64,000 nucleotides of DNA. Origin: Gammaproteobacteria bacterium. GTDB taxonomy: Bacteria; Pseudomonadota; Gammaproteobacteria; Xanthomonadales; Wenzhouxiangellaceae. The stretch is taken from NCBI GenBank assembly GCA_021772975.1, contig JAJFKY010000022.1, positions 372,001 through 436,000 on the forward strand, in the 5' to 3' direction. Below the pieces are notes generated by a model, which worked only from the letters and a program-made list of their open reading frames with translations, had not been told where the DNA came from and ran no database searches. Shown here piece after piece: positions 36,134 through 44,419 of this stretch; positions within the stretch are counted from its first letter, which is position 1, and each line of letters begins with the position of its first letter. A program made the position numbers and the translations under genes.

Positions 36134-38329
36134 TCAGAATTTCCAGGAGATACCGGCAAAGGCGCCACGGCCCTGACCGGGCGTGAACAACCGGCCGTTT
36201 TCCAGCTCCTGATTGGCGTTGGTGGTGACATTGGCGATGAAGACCTCGTCGAAAATGTTCTCGACCGAGAAAAACACCTGCCAGTCGGGGTGAAAATTCC
36301 AGCCGGCGGTCATCCCCCAGATGTCATAACCGGGTACCTGGGTGGTATTGGCGAAGTCCGCAAACGGGCCGTCCGGCACCCAGCGGGCATTGACGGTGAC
36401 ATACCAGTCGCGGACGCTTTCCAGGCGCAGTTCAGATACATACAGATGACGCGGCACACCGGCTAGCTGGTTATTGCCAAACTCAGCATCGTTATCAAAT
36501 TTGAAATCGTTATGCGTGTATACATGCCGCCAGATCAGTTGCAGACCGAGATCGCGCAACGCCTGCGGTTCGATATAAATATCGAACCCCAGCTCAATGC
36601 CCTGATGAATGGTGTTGTCGGCATTGTCGGTAAAAGACAAAAAGCCGTTGGCGCCGGGAATACCGAAATCCAGCAGTTCACGATCCAGCCAACTGCGGTA
36701 TACCGCGATATCCCAGGCAATAAAATCATGCTGCCCGCGGCTGCCGATCTCAGCGGTCCAGGAGCGTTGCGCCAACAGCGGTGTAAAATCCAGCGCGCCA
36801 CCGGCGGTCAGATCAGCGGTGGACGGCGGCTCAAAATCGCGATTGATGTTGGCGAATATCTGGGCGCTGTCGTTGACCCGGTAAAGCACGCCCAGGCGCG
36901 GGTTTACCTGGTCATAATTGAGCTCACCACTGGTGTCGTTGAACAGTGCCTGGTTTTCACGCTCAGCGTGCAGATACTGCAATCCGGCAATCAGCGACCA
37001 GCGCTCGTCCAGGGCCAGATCACCCTGCCCGTACAGCAGAATATTGGAGGCATCCTGGTCACTGCTGCTGCGCAACTCGCCGCGCTCACCGGAAATATTT
37101 TCCCAGCGGCGATTGTTGTTATCACCCACATTGCCCTGCCAGCCCAGTGTCCAGCTGATCGGTCTGGAAAACAGCGAGCGCTCCAGGGTGGCACGGGCAT
37201 AGGCCCCGAATTCACGCTCCTGCTGATCGATAATGCCGGCAAAGCGGGTGATGGCATGATCCAACTGGCGATAGGAAGTCCACACGCCACCCTCCAGCGT
37301 GGCGTTATCCCACTGCGCCACCGTGCGGCTGGCCAACCGGAACACATCCAGATTGCGGTCCCAGTCATCGGCCACCGGCCCGGGATCCAGTACGGTCACA
37401 TCGCCGCCCGGAAAAAACGGCCCGATGGTCACCGGCCGGGCCGCCTGTTCCGGGTTGCTTAATGCATCCTCCAGCGACAATGATCCGGCCAGCTCAAAAT
37501 TGTCACTCAGAGCAGTCAGATAAAACCGGGTCTCGACCTTGTCACTGTGCTTAAAACCGGCATTGGCAAAGCCATACAGACTGCTGACATCGCTGTGCTC
37601 ACGAAAACCGTTGGTATCCAGCCCGGTCACGCTGATATACAGATCACTGTCATCATCGGCCTGGGCATAGCGCACGCTGCCCCGCAGACTGCCAAAACTG
37701 CCCCCCTCCAGGCGTGCGGAAAAGCCCGGCTCGGCGGTTCTTCCCGTCGCCGAAACGATATTGATCGCACCACCCAGTGAGGCCGCTCCATAGCGCAAAC
37801 CATTGGCGCCCTTATAAACTTCCACATAGTGAATCGACAACGGATCCACTTCCTGAAATTCGGTGGAACCACTGGCCCGGGTAATTGGAACGCCATCGCG
37901 CAACACGGTAATACCGCGCCGCTCGAAGGATGAGTTCAGTCCGGAACCGCGAACCGAAATACGGCTCTCACGCTGGGCTGAGGTATCGGCATAGACACCG
38001 GGGGTGAACAATAGAATATCCCCCAGGCTTTGGGTGAAGTCGTCCAGAAACACATCGTCTTCAACAAAGCCGATCGCACCGGGGATCCGCTCCAGTTCAC
38101 GCCTGGCTTCGTCGGTTGTAGGAGCAGTAGGCGTACCCTGTTGCGCCATGGCCACCACCTGGATGACATCCAGTTCAGCATTGTCTTCGGTCTCGGCCTC
38201 CGGCAACTTGCGTTGACCGACACCCTGAGCATAAGCACTCGATAAGCAACACTGCAGTGCTGTCAGAAATATTATGGGCAATATTAAGGCGAATAGTGCC
38301 TGGTACCCGGGGGATTGGTATCTGGTCAT
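36134..38329 (-). CDS. TonB-dependent receptor (siderophore type)
   Basis: 731 residues. The signal peptide ends near SSAYAQG. The plug starts after a short linker: PGAIGFVEDDVFLDDFTQSL, GDILLFTPGVYA, SRISVRGSGLNSSFERRGI, VEVYKGANGLRYGAASLGGA, INIVS. The barrel has the FecA-like NLFDEVF-type turn (VENIFDEVFIANV) and ends with FAGISWKF. It resembles ferric-siderophore receptors. PepSY follows in the same operon. An inverted repeat resembling a RegA/RegR box lies 65 bp upstream, which could link expression to redox state. No clear Fur box was seen. Confidence 0.9.
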   Translation of the reverse strand: MTRYQSPGYQALFALILPIIFLTALQCCLSSAYAQGVGQRKLPEAETEDNAELDVIQVVAMAQQGTPTAPTTDEARRELERIPGAIGFVEDDVFLDDFTQSLGDILLFTPGVYADTSAQRESRISVRGSGLNSSFERRGITVLRDGVPITRASGSTEFQEVDPLSIHYVEVYKGANGLRYGAASLGGAINIVSATGRTAEPGFSARLEGGSFGSLRGSVRYAQADDDSDLYISVTGLDTNGFREHSDVSSLYGFANAGFKHSDKVETRFYLTALSDNFELAGSLSLEDALSNPEQAARPVTIGPFFPGGDVTVLDPGPVADDWDRNLDVFRLASRTVAQWDNATLEGGVWTSYRQLDHAITRFAGIIDQQEREFGAYARATLERSLFSRPISWTLGWQGNVGDNNNRRWENISGERGELRSSSDQDASNILLYGQGDLALDERWSLIAGLQYLHAERENQALFNDTSGELNYDQVNPRLGVLYRVNDSAQIFANINRDFEPPSTADLTAGGALDFTPLLAQRSWTAEIGSRGQHDFIAWDIAVYRSWLDRELLDFGIPGANGFLSFTDNADNTIHQGIELGFDIYIEPQALRDLGLQLIWRHVYTHNDFKFDNDAEFGNNQLAGVPRHLYVSELRLESVRDWYVTVNARWVPDGPFADFANTTQVPGYDIWGMTAGWNFHPDWQVFFSVENIFDEVFIANVTTNANQELENGRLFTPGQGRGAFAGISWKF

Positions 38330-38393
38330 CCGTGATGCTCTAGTTGTTTATTGTTTTGAACATCATTCTGCCAGCCGGCCAGCAGCCGCGGAA

Positions 38394-38410
38394 TGTGACA
38401 GATTGTCACA
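38394..38410. promoter_or_regulatory. Inverted repeat TGTGAC-N5-GTCACA upstream of the TonB receptor operon
   Basis: A perfect 6-bp palindrome with spacer AGATT. It matches the layout of the RegA/PrrA/RegR-type box (GNGRC-N5-GNCGC), but the last G is A. A near copy with the same flank (GGAATGTGAC) stands upstream of regB at 40700-40716. Confidence 0.5.
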
Positions 38411-38608
38411 CCCGACTTTATAGCTAGATTGGATACCAGCTGTCATTGAAAGAAACCTGGACAGCATCTTTTTAGATATGCAGGAGCACTAAAGCTGAGA
38501 CTTATTTGATAGCCTGCAGTGTGCTTTCTACCGCTTAATCAACCAAGAAAGCGCTATGATATGATGCTCATCTAAATCAAAAATATAGAGATAAAAGAGG
38601 GGGATGTT

Positions 38609-39693
38609 GTGATTCGATTGTTTCTGACTGCTCTGCTTCTTACGGGGTGTTCAACAACTAAAGTTAATGATTCTAATGCTAAAGATAGTGCTTGGCATAA
38701 TTACAACAGCCTGAACTTCCCTGTTTCAAAGCGAGACAAAAGCGAGACAAAAGCGAATATAGCCTAATCAGCACATCAAACAAGCCCATTGCAAAAGCCA
38801 GAGCCCATCAAGGTAAAGTGCAATTTCGCGTATCCACGCAGGCTGATCTTTCAACCTGCTTGCAGGTGGTCAATAGTAAAGGCAAAAACTTCTTCGAAGA
38901 TAACCTAAGTTTTACTCTGCCGTTAATTGCTGAATATAAAGAGATTGACAGGCTTCAGTATCATCTATCCGTTGAAACAGATCGCCATGAATATGCCAAT
39001 CTGGCATATTCATTTAACAATCTTGATAACGAGCTTAGAGAGCTGAAATCGAATGAGGCTTTTAATGGCAGAAGCTGTGTAGTTCGCCCACACCGACCTT
39101 TACCACGGGAGCCTGATACGGTCTGTAGCTCTGAACAAGAGTGCAATGAAGAAGGAGCTGCTATTTGCTACAGCCGCTTTTTAGGGACCGAAGGCTGTGG
39201 CCTGGCTTCTAGAGAATTTAATATACCTGGCCTGCTTTCATCGCCAACGTGTTCTGCAATAGCAGCAGAGTTAGCCGGGGAAAAATATGGCCTGCCAGAA
39301 GCGTTTATTGATTTGATACATGGCTTAGTTGATGACTATGCTGAGCAAAATCTAAGAAGTGATTCGCTTTGGCATAACCTTTTAGGCACTATAGCGCTAG
39401 GAACCAATTACGCATGGAAATTTAATAGAACTAATCAATGCGTCGTTGACTTCACCAATCAGTTCTATGGTGTCAAGATGCGTTGGCTACAACAGATTGA
39501 CCAAATCAAGCAACAACCTTATATATTGAAAAGAGCATGCGATCAACAATTATCAGAATATATTTCTAAAAAGGACAAGATCGAAAAAAGAAAAGAAAGA
39601 TATGAAAAGCTCAAGGCACAACTTGTTGATGCAGACACAAGATTTGAAACCATTCGCAATGAAAGAGCCCCTGTGATGCTTTGTCAAGGTTAG
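38609..39693 (+). pseudogene. Lipoprotein gene interrupted by an 11-bp tandem duplication
   Basis: A GTG start at 38609 with AGAGGGGG upstream gives a lipoprotein signal (VIRLFLTALLLTGCSTT) and 52 residues, ending at TAA 38767. GCGAGACAAAA is present twice in tandem (38731-38741 and 38742-38752). Removing one unit restores a 357-residue frame that runs through KSEYSLISTSNKPIAKARAH into the long downstream frame, ending at 39693. The downstream part is Cys-rich (CVVRPHR, CSSEQECNEEG, CGLASREFN) and ends in a charged helix. No family is recognised. Either a recent inactivating slip or a phase-variable switch is possible; the downstream part might also be read from a GTG at 38818. Confidence 0.75.
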
Positions 39694-39970
39694 TTGCAAA
39701 TTAGATAACACCTCTCTGAACTAACTTCGCTTCCGACCCTGAACCGCCACTTAGTCCACTTGAGCAAATGGTTACTTATAGCAAATAGCTGACAAATATC
39801 TACACTGTCATTTTATCTAAACCAAGCTTTTATATTTGCCAAATTAAGTTTAGCATTTTACAACTAAGGCGCCTTCAAACTTCAATCTGAGGGACTATCA
39901 GGTATCGTGAAATTTTGAATCCAAAAACCATGTTTGATATGCTGGCTGCTAGGTTAATTGAGTGTTTAGC

Positions 39971-40381
39971 ATGCTTAAAATTATCATAGCTGTCCTATTC
40001 GGACTATTATTGACCGGTTGTGATCCAATAAAAATTGTAGCCAACGATTGTTTAAAAGTTTACAGACTAAAAGTTTATAATACCTCATTGATAGACACAT
40101 CGGACTGGAAAGTGTCTAGCTATAACATATTAGAATCACGTATAAAACGCAGAGCAAAAGAACAAGAGCTAGCGCAAGAAAACCCAGGGTACAAGAGAAA
40201 ACGGATAGACCCAGAATCTGGGCATGGGCATTATGACATCATCAGTGTTCGAATCAGAGCAAAAAACTCGTTCGGGGATTATGTGTTTGATACAATTGTA
40301 TGTGCAGTTGACGATGAAAAAAAATTGGATTTAGATGAGACGCAAATATATTTAACAACTCAGAAGCTCAGTAGGTCTTGA
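39971..40381 (+). CDS. Small hypothetical lipoprotein
   Basis: 136 residues from the ATG at 39971; an in-frame GTG at 39962 would add three. The lipobox LLTGC at the end of a hydrophobic signal predicts a lipid-anchored Cys. The rest is basic and polar (SRIKRRAKEQELAQENPGYK) with a beta-rich end. No family is recognised. It lies in the same AT-rich patch as the broken lipoprotein gene upstream and may be co-inherited. The 277 bp between them show nothing. Confidence 0.6.
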   Translation: MLKIIIAVLFGLLLTGCDPIKIVANDCLKVYRLKVYNTSLIDTSDWKVSSYNILESRIKRRAKEQELAQENPGYKRKRIDPESGHGHYDIISVRIRAKNSFGDYVFDTIVCAVDDEKKLDLDETQIYLTTQKLSRS

Positions 40382-40542
40382 TTTTCGGCAACTGCCATAG
40401 TGAGTTAAGGAGGCGTTATCACCTGGAAGGGACCCGGCGGCATGCCATCTCTATGTACCTTTCGCTGAGTCCAGGCATTAATGACAGCAATGGGCAAGCA
40501 ACTGACAAATATACAAGTTTTCAGGTTTATCTAAACACGCAC

Positions 40543-40568
40543 AAAAAAGATCGCGCCGCAGCGCGATC
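40543..40568 (-). terminator. Rho-independent-type hairpin (minus-strand U-run)
   Basis: The stem GATCGCGC/GCGCGATC with loop CGCA is followed on the minus strand by six U and on the plus strand by AAAA. There is no minus-strand gene beside it to terminate, so it may be a leftover from a gene lost when the AT-rich lipoprotein patch arrived. Confidence 0.6.
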
Positions 40569-40699
40569 AAAATGGATATCTAATCAAGGATAAGCGACCG
40601 GCCAGGTCAGCAATAACGCGGAGGTGCCATCGGGACCCGGATTGCCGGCAGCTGTTAAGCCTTGATGACTATACTGCCACTTCCCGGGCCATCAGGGAA

Positions 40700-40716
40700 T
40701 GTGACCGATTGTCGCA
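40700..40716. promoter_or_regulatory. RegA/RegR-like box upstream of regB
   Basis: TGTGAC-CGATT-GTCGCA fits the RegR/PrrA/RegA consensus GNGRC-N5-GNCGC at all fixed positions. It ends 15 bp before the -35 box, a position suited to activation. It suggests autoregulation of the regBA operon. A sister site is at 38394-38410. Confidence 0.6.
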
Positions 40717-40731
40717 CTGGGCGCACGGTGT

Positions 40732-40760
40732 TTGACTTGCCCCACTGGGGTGGGTATATG
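40732..40760 (+). promoter_or_regulatory. Sigma-70 promoter of regBA
   Basis: TTGACT (40732-40737) and TATATG (40755-40760) with an ideal 17-bp spacer. The first codon of regB is 28 bp downstream. The RegA-like box lies just upstream. Confidence 0.7.
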
Positions 40761-40788
40761 CTAAGCGTAAGCAATCCAGGATCAGCAT

Positions 40789-42072
40789 TTGAACCCGATA
40801 GCATCTTCTCCCGGTAACCTGACGCTGGCTGATAACCTCAACCGGCTGGTGGCGCTGCGTTGGTTTGTTATTTCAGGTTGTGCCGCCCTGCTGCTGCTGG
40901 CCAATGCGGGTATTGAGCTGGTTAACCATTCAACCGCTGCCTGGCTGATCCTGTTGAACTATGCACTGATTAATGCCGGCTTAAAATGGTGGTTGAGCCG
41001 CCGGCAGGGCATTCACGAGTGGCTGTTTCTGGCCAATCTGGCGCTGGATTTGGTGTTGATCTGGTTGTTTCTGAGGTTCAGCGGCGGCTCCGCCAATCCA
41101 TTCACTCTGTTGTTTTTATTACCTGTAATCGTCGCGGCCGCTACCCTGCGTCCGGCCGCCATCTGGTTGCTCACCGGTCTGTCCATCGCCGCCTACACCC
41201 TGCTGCTGTGGCTGACCCCGGAGCATCACAACCATACCGCCATGCAAAGCAGTTTCAGCCTGCACCTGCTGGGTATGTGGCTGGGACTGGTGTTCAGTGC
41301 CGGGCTGGTGGCTTATTTTGTCACCGGTATGGGCCGCGCACTGCGCAACAGCGAAGCACAACTGGCCAGAGCCAGAGAGCAGGCATTGCGCGATGAACGG
41401 GTCATCGCTCTGGGCGCGATGGCGGCCGGCGCAGCGCATGAACTGGGCACACCACTGGCCAGTATGAACTTACTGGTGGATGAATTGCAGTCCACGGCCA
41501 ATGCTGATCAGGCCGCGCAAGCACAATTACAGCTGCTTAAAGCGCAGATTCAGCGCTGCAAGAAAGTGCTCTCCGGATTATCCGCGCACGGCCACGAGTT
41601 GCATGCCGAGGCCGGGCAGGCAATGACCGCCCGGCAATTGCTGGATGCGGTATTACAGCGCTGGCGGCAACAGCGGCCGGATGCCTCGGTCAAGCTGCAA
41701 TGGCAGGGCGATATCCCGGAAGCACGATTGCTGGCCGATGAGACACTGTTCCAATCCCTGTGCAGCCTGTTAAACAACGCCGCCGACGCCTCCAGTGAAA
41801 CCATTGAGCTGTCCGCCCGCCTGCAGGATGATGTGCTGTGGCTGGATATTCAGGACCACGGACCTGGCATCAGTCAGAGTATCGCGGGCAGGATCGGCCG
41901 CGAGCCGGTCACCGGCAAAAGTGCTCAACAGGGGCTGGGCATCGGCTTGTTGCTGGCCAGTTCGGTGATCGAACGTCTGGGTGGCGAAGTGACCCATCGC
42001 AGCGCCGCAGCGGGCGGTACCGTGGCATCGGTCAGCCTGCCGCTCAACCAGTTAATGGTGGATAAGCCGTGA
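40789..42072 (+). CDS. regB: RegB/PrrB-type redox-sensing histidine kinase
   Basis: 427 residues from a TTG start. Six N-terminal transmembrane helices contain the ubiquinone-binding GGxxNPF motif (GGSANPF, 99-105). The H-box is ALGAMAAGAAHELGTPLASM with phospho-accepting His217. A Cys at 257 (QIQRCKKVLSG) stands at the position of the redox-active cysteine of RegB. HATPase motifs are NNAADAS, DHGPGI and GLGIGLLLA. It should autophosphorylate when the quinone pool is reduced and pass phosphate to RegA, controlling respiration genes. It overlaps regA by 4 bp. Confidence 0.93.
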   Translation: MNPIASSPGNLTLADNLNRLVALRWFVISGCAALLLLANAGIELVNHSTAAWLILLNYALINAGLKWWLSRRQGIHEWLFLANLALDLVLIWLFLRFSGGSANPFTLLFLLPVIVAAATLRPAAIWLLTGLSIAAYTLLLWLTPEHHNHTAMQSSFSLHLLGMWLGLVFSAGLVAYFVTGMGRALRNSEAQLARAREQALRDERVIALGAMAAGAAHELGTPLASMNLLVDELQSTANADQAAQAQLQLLKAQIQRCKKVLSGLSAHGHELHAEAGQAMTARQLLDAVLQRWRQQRPDASVKLQWQGDIPEARLLADETLFQSLCSLLNNAADASSETIELSARLQDDVLWLDIQDHGPGISQSIAGRIGREPVTGKSAQQGLGIGLLLASSVIERLGGEVTHRSAAAGGTVASVSLPLNQLMVDKP

Positions 42073-42608
42073 GCGAGACTGGCCCGGCACTGCTGATTGT
42101 GGAGGACGATGCGGTGTTTGGCAGCCTGCTGTCCCAGGCCATGCAGCGGCGTGGATTTGCACCGACCGTCTGCACCCAGACCGAGATGGCCGCTATTACC
42201 GCCAAAAACCTGTCGGCTGATTATGCCGTGCTGGATCTGAACCTGGATGGTGATTCCGGGCTGGAGCTGATCGCTCCCCTGCTGGAAGTCAATCCGGCGA
42301 TGCGGATTGTGATCCTGACCGGCTACGCCAGCATTACCACCGCGGTTCAGGCAATTAAACTCGGCGCCAGCGAATACCTGACCAAACCCGCGGAAATTGA
42401 TCATATCGAGCAGGCGCTGCGCGGCCAGCTTAAGCCCGATGACATGACCGCTCCGAGTCAGCCGATGAGTGTCAAACGGCTGGAATGGGAGCACCTGCAG
42501 CGGGTGTTGCAGGACTGCGGGGGCAATATCTCCGAGGCGGCGCGACAGATGAACATGCATCGCCGCACCCTGCAACGCAAACTGCAGAAGCGCCCGGTTA
42601 AAAAGTAA
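42069..42608 (+). CDS. regA: RegA/PrrA-type response regulator
   Basis: 179 residues. The receiver domain has the acidic pair EDD (12-14), phospho-acceptor Asp56 in YAVLDLNLDG and a Lys in YLTKPAEID. A short linker leads to a Fis-type HTH (LQRVLQDCGGNISEAARQMN, MHRRTLQRKLQ), as in RegA/PrrA/ActR. It begins with GTG inside the last codons of regB, so it is translationally coupled. Sites resembling its box lie before regB and before the TonB receptor operon. The sheath gene begins 190 bp downstream on the same strand. Confidence 0.93.
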   Translation: MSETGPALLIVEDDAVFGSLLSQAMQRRGFAPTVCTQTEMAAITAKNLSADYAVLDLNLDGDSGLELIAPLLEVNPAMRIVILTGYASITTAVQAIKLGASEYLTKPAEIDHIEQALRGQLKPDDMTAPSQPMSVKRLEWEHLQRVLQDCGGNISEAARQMNMHRRTLQRKLQKRPVKK

Positions 42609-42798
42609 ACCCGCGTCAAACTCGCGCGGTAGCAGGCAACCCATTCACCGCTAAATATGCTGGCCGCTAACGCCATAGTTCAGCTCACCGCCTGAAGCCG
42701 AAAACTGCTGTATGATCGATGCTTACACGACCGCTCAACGCTGCTTGTTATACCAGCGACTGCTCAACCAGCAGCAGGTCTGGTCAGGGAGACTATGC

Positions 42799-44397
42799 AT
42801 GCCAACCGATAAGAAAAACCAACCCCAAACCCCGGGCGTCTATGTCACTGAACTGGATGCTTTCCCGCCCTCCATTGTTGGCGTTGAAACCGCGCTGCCG
42901 GCTTTTATCGGCTATACGCAGCAGGCCCGGGTCGGCGCTAAGCCGGTCACGATGCAACCGGTCAAAATCAGTTCACTGGCGGATTTCAAAGCAATATTCG
43001 GCACTGGTTTCCAGCCATTATTTGATATCAATCCGGTCAGCGACGGCTCCGCTATCGACCAGGGACTATATGATGTCAAAGTCCTGGAAAACAGCAGCTG
43101 GAAATACTACGCGTTAAAGCAGACCACACCCGGGTTTAACCTATATCCCAGCATGCAACTGTTTTATGCCAACGGTGGCGGTAGCTGCTATGTGGTGTCG
43201 GTGGGTGACTATACCGCCCAGGGCAGTCAACCTTATGGTGCCCCGGTGGAGCAGGGCCAGCTGGCCCTGGGCTTGGATGCCATCGCGCAACAGACCGGCC
43301 CCACCATGCTGCTGATTCCTGATGCCGTGTTATTAAGCAGCGATGCTGACAAACCCTGGATGTCATCCGCGTTTAAAGACACCGTGCAGCAGATGCTGGA
43401 ACAATGCGCCACGCTGCAGGACCGGATAGCCGTGCTGGATATCTATGGCGCTGAGCATGCCAGCAATGCCAATCTTGCGGACATTATCGATAGCTTCCGG
43501 CAAGCCATTACCATTTCCGATCCAGGCTATGGCGCGGCTTATTTTCCGCCACTGAATACTGATATTACGTTGTCCGATAGCCTGGACTACACCAGCATTG
43601 CGCCATCGTCTATCGATGTTTTAATGGCGCTGTTAAAAGCTGAAAACACCTATCAATATTCCGATACCCAGAAATACCACCAGGTTGAGCAGTACATTGA
43701 TGCCATCGCAACCACTGATGCCAGCGATAAAACCGCGGTTAGCCGCTTGAATCAGAACCTGGTCGCGGCACTGCCGATGTTGATGCAGATCTTGCAGAGT
43801 ATTGCTAATAAGCTTAACCAGCTACCGGCCAGTGCCGCCATGGCAGGTGTATTGACTCAAGTCGATAACAGTCAGGGGGTCTGGAATGCACCAGCCAATA
43901 TCGCACTGCATTCAGTGCGCAAACCCGGCTTCACCATCAGCAATGAACAGCAGAGTGATCTGAATGCGCCACTCGATGGCAAGGCGGTGAATGCCATACG
44001 TGAATTTAGCGGCCGGGGAACGCTGGTATGGGGTGCACGGACACTGGATGGCAACAGCAACGACTGGCGCTATATTCAGGTGCGCCGAACGCTGATCTAT
44101 ATTGAACAATCCATTAAAAACGCGCTTGATCCGCTGGTATTTGCCGCCAATGATGGCAACACGTGGGCAACCGCGACCAGTATGATTTCCAGCTTTCTGC
44201 AGGGCCTATGGTCACAGGGCGGCTTAATGGGCGCGACCGCGGCCGAAGCCTACACGGTCCAGTGCGGACTCGGCAGCACCATGACCAGTCAGGATATTCT
44301 TGATGGTTATATGATCGTGCAGGTCATGCTGCAAATGATCCGGCCTGCTGAATTTATTGAGTTGACCTTCAAACAGAAGATAGAGAGTTCTGCATAG
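42799..44397 (+). CDS. Contractile-tail sheath protein (eCIS/phage type), stand-alone
   Basis: 532 residues from the ATG at 42799, 6 nt after AGGGAG. The N-terminus (TPGVYVTELDAFPPSIVGVE, TALPAFIGYTQQ) is the sheath handshake/beta region of phage and extracellular contractile injection systems. The C-terminal domain is also typical: GRGTLVWGARTLDG, RYIQVRRTLIYIEQSIKNAL, FLQGLWSQGGLMGATAAEAY, ending IELTFKQKI. Sheath subunits contract to drive an inner tube. No tube, baseplate, spike or AAA ATPase gene is within the window on either side, so this copy is orphaned, or the rest is elsewhere. Confidence 0.88.
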   Translation: MPTDKKNQPQTPGVYVTELDAFPPSIVGVETALPAFIGYTQQARVGAKPVTMQPVKISSLADFKAIFGTGFQPLFDINPVSDGSAIDQGLYDVKVLENSSWKYYALKQTTPGFNLYPSMQLFYANGGGSCYVVSVGDYTAQGSQPYGAPVEQGQLALGLDAIAQQTGPTMLLIPDAVLLSSDADKPWMSSAFKDTVQQMLEQCATLQDRIAVLDIYGAEHASNANLADIIDSFRQAITISDPGYGAAYFPPLNTDITLSDSLDYTSIAPSSIDVLMALLKAENTYQYSDTQKYHQVEQYIDAIATTDASDKTAVSRLNQNLVAALPMLMQILQSIANKLNQLPASAAMAGVLTQVDNSQGVWNAPANIALHSVRKPGFTISNEQQSDLNAPLDGKAVNAIREFSGRGTLVWGARTLDGNSNDWRYIQVRRTLIYIEQSIKNALDPLVFAANDGNTWATATSMISSFLQGLWSQGGLMGATAAEAYTVQCGLGSTMTSQDILDGYMIVQVMLQMIRPAEFIELTFKQKIESSA

Positions 44398-44419
44398 CCT
44401 GCAGTGATTGAACCGGCGG

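Noticed and set aside
36512-37462. 316-codon plus-strand frame inside the siderophore receptor gene
   Set aside because: It is antisense to a complete TonB receptor, has no family likeness, and its composition follows the codon pattern of the sense gene.
38330-38393. Fur box before the siderophore receptor
   Set aside because: No stretch resembles GATAATGATAATCATTATC; only the RegA-like palindrome is visible.
40378-40593. 71-codon frame after the small lipoprotein gene
   Set aside because: It runs through a terminator-type hairpin and has no ribosome site or family likeness.
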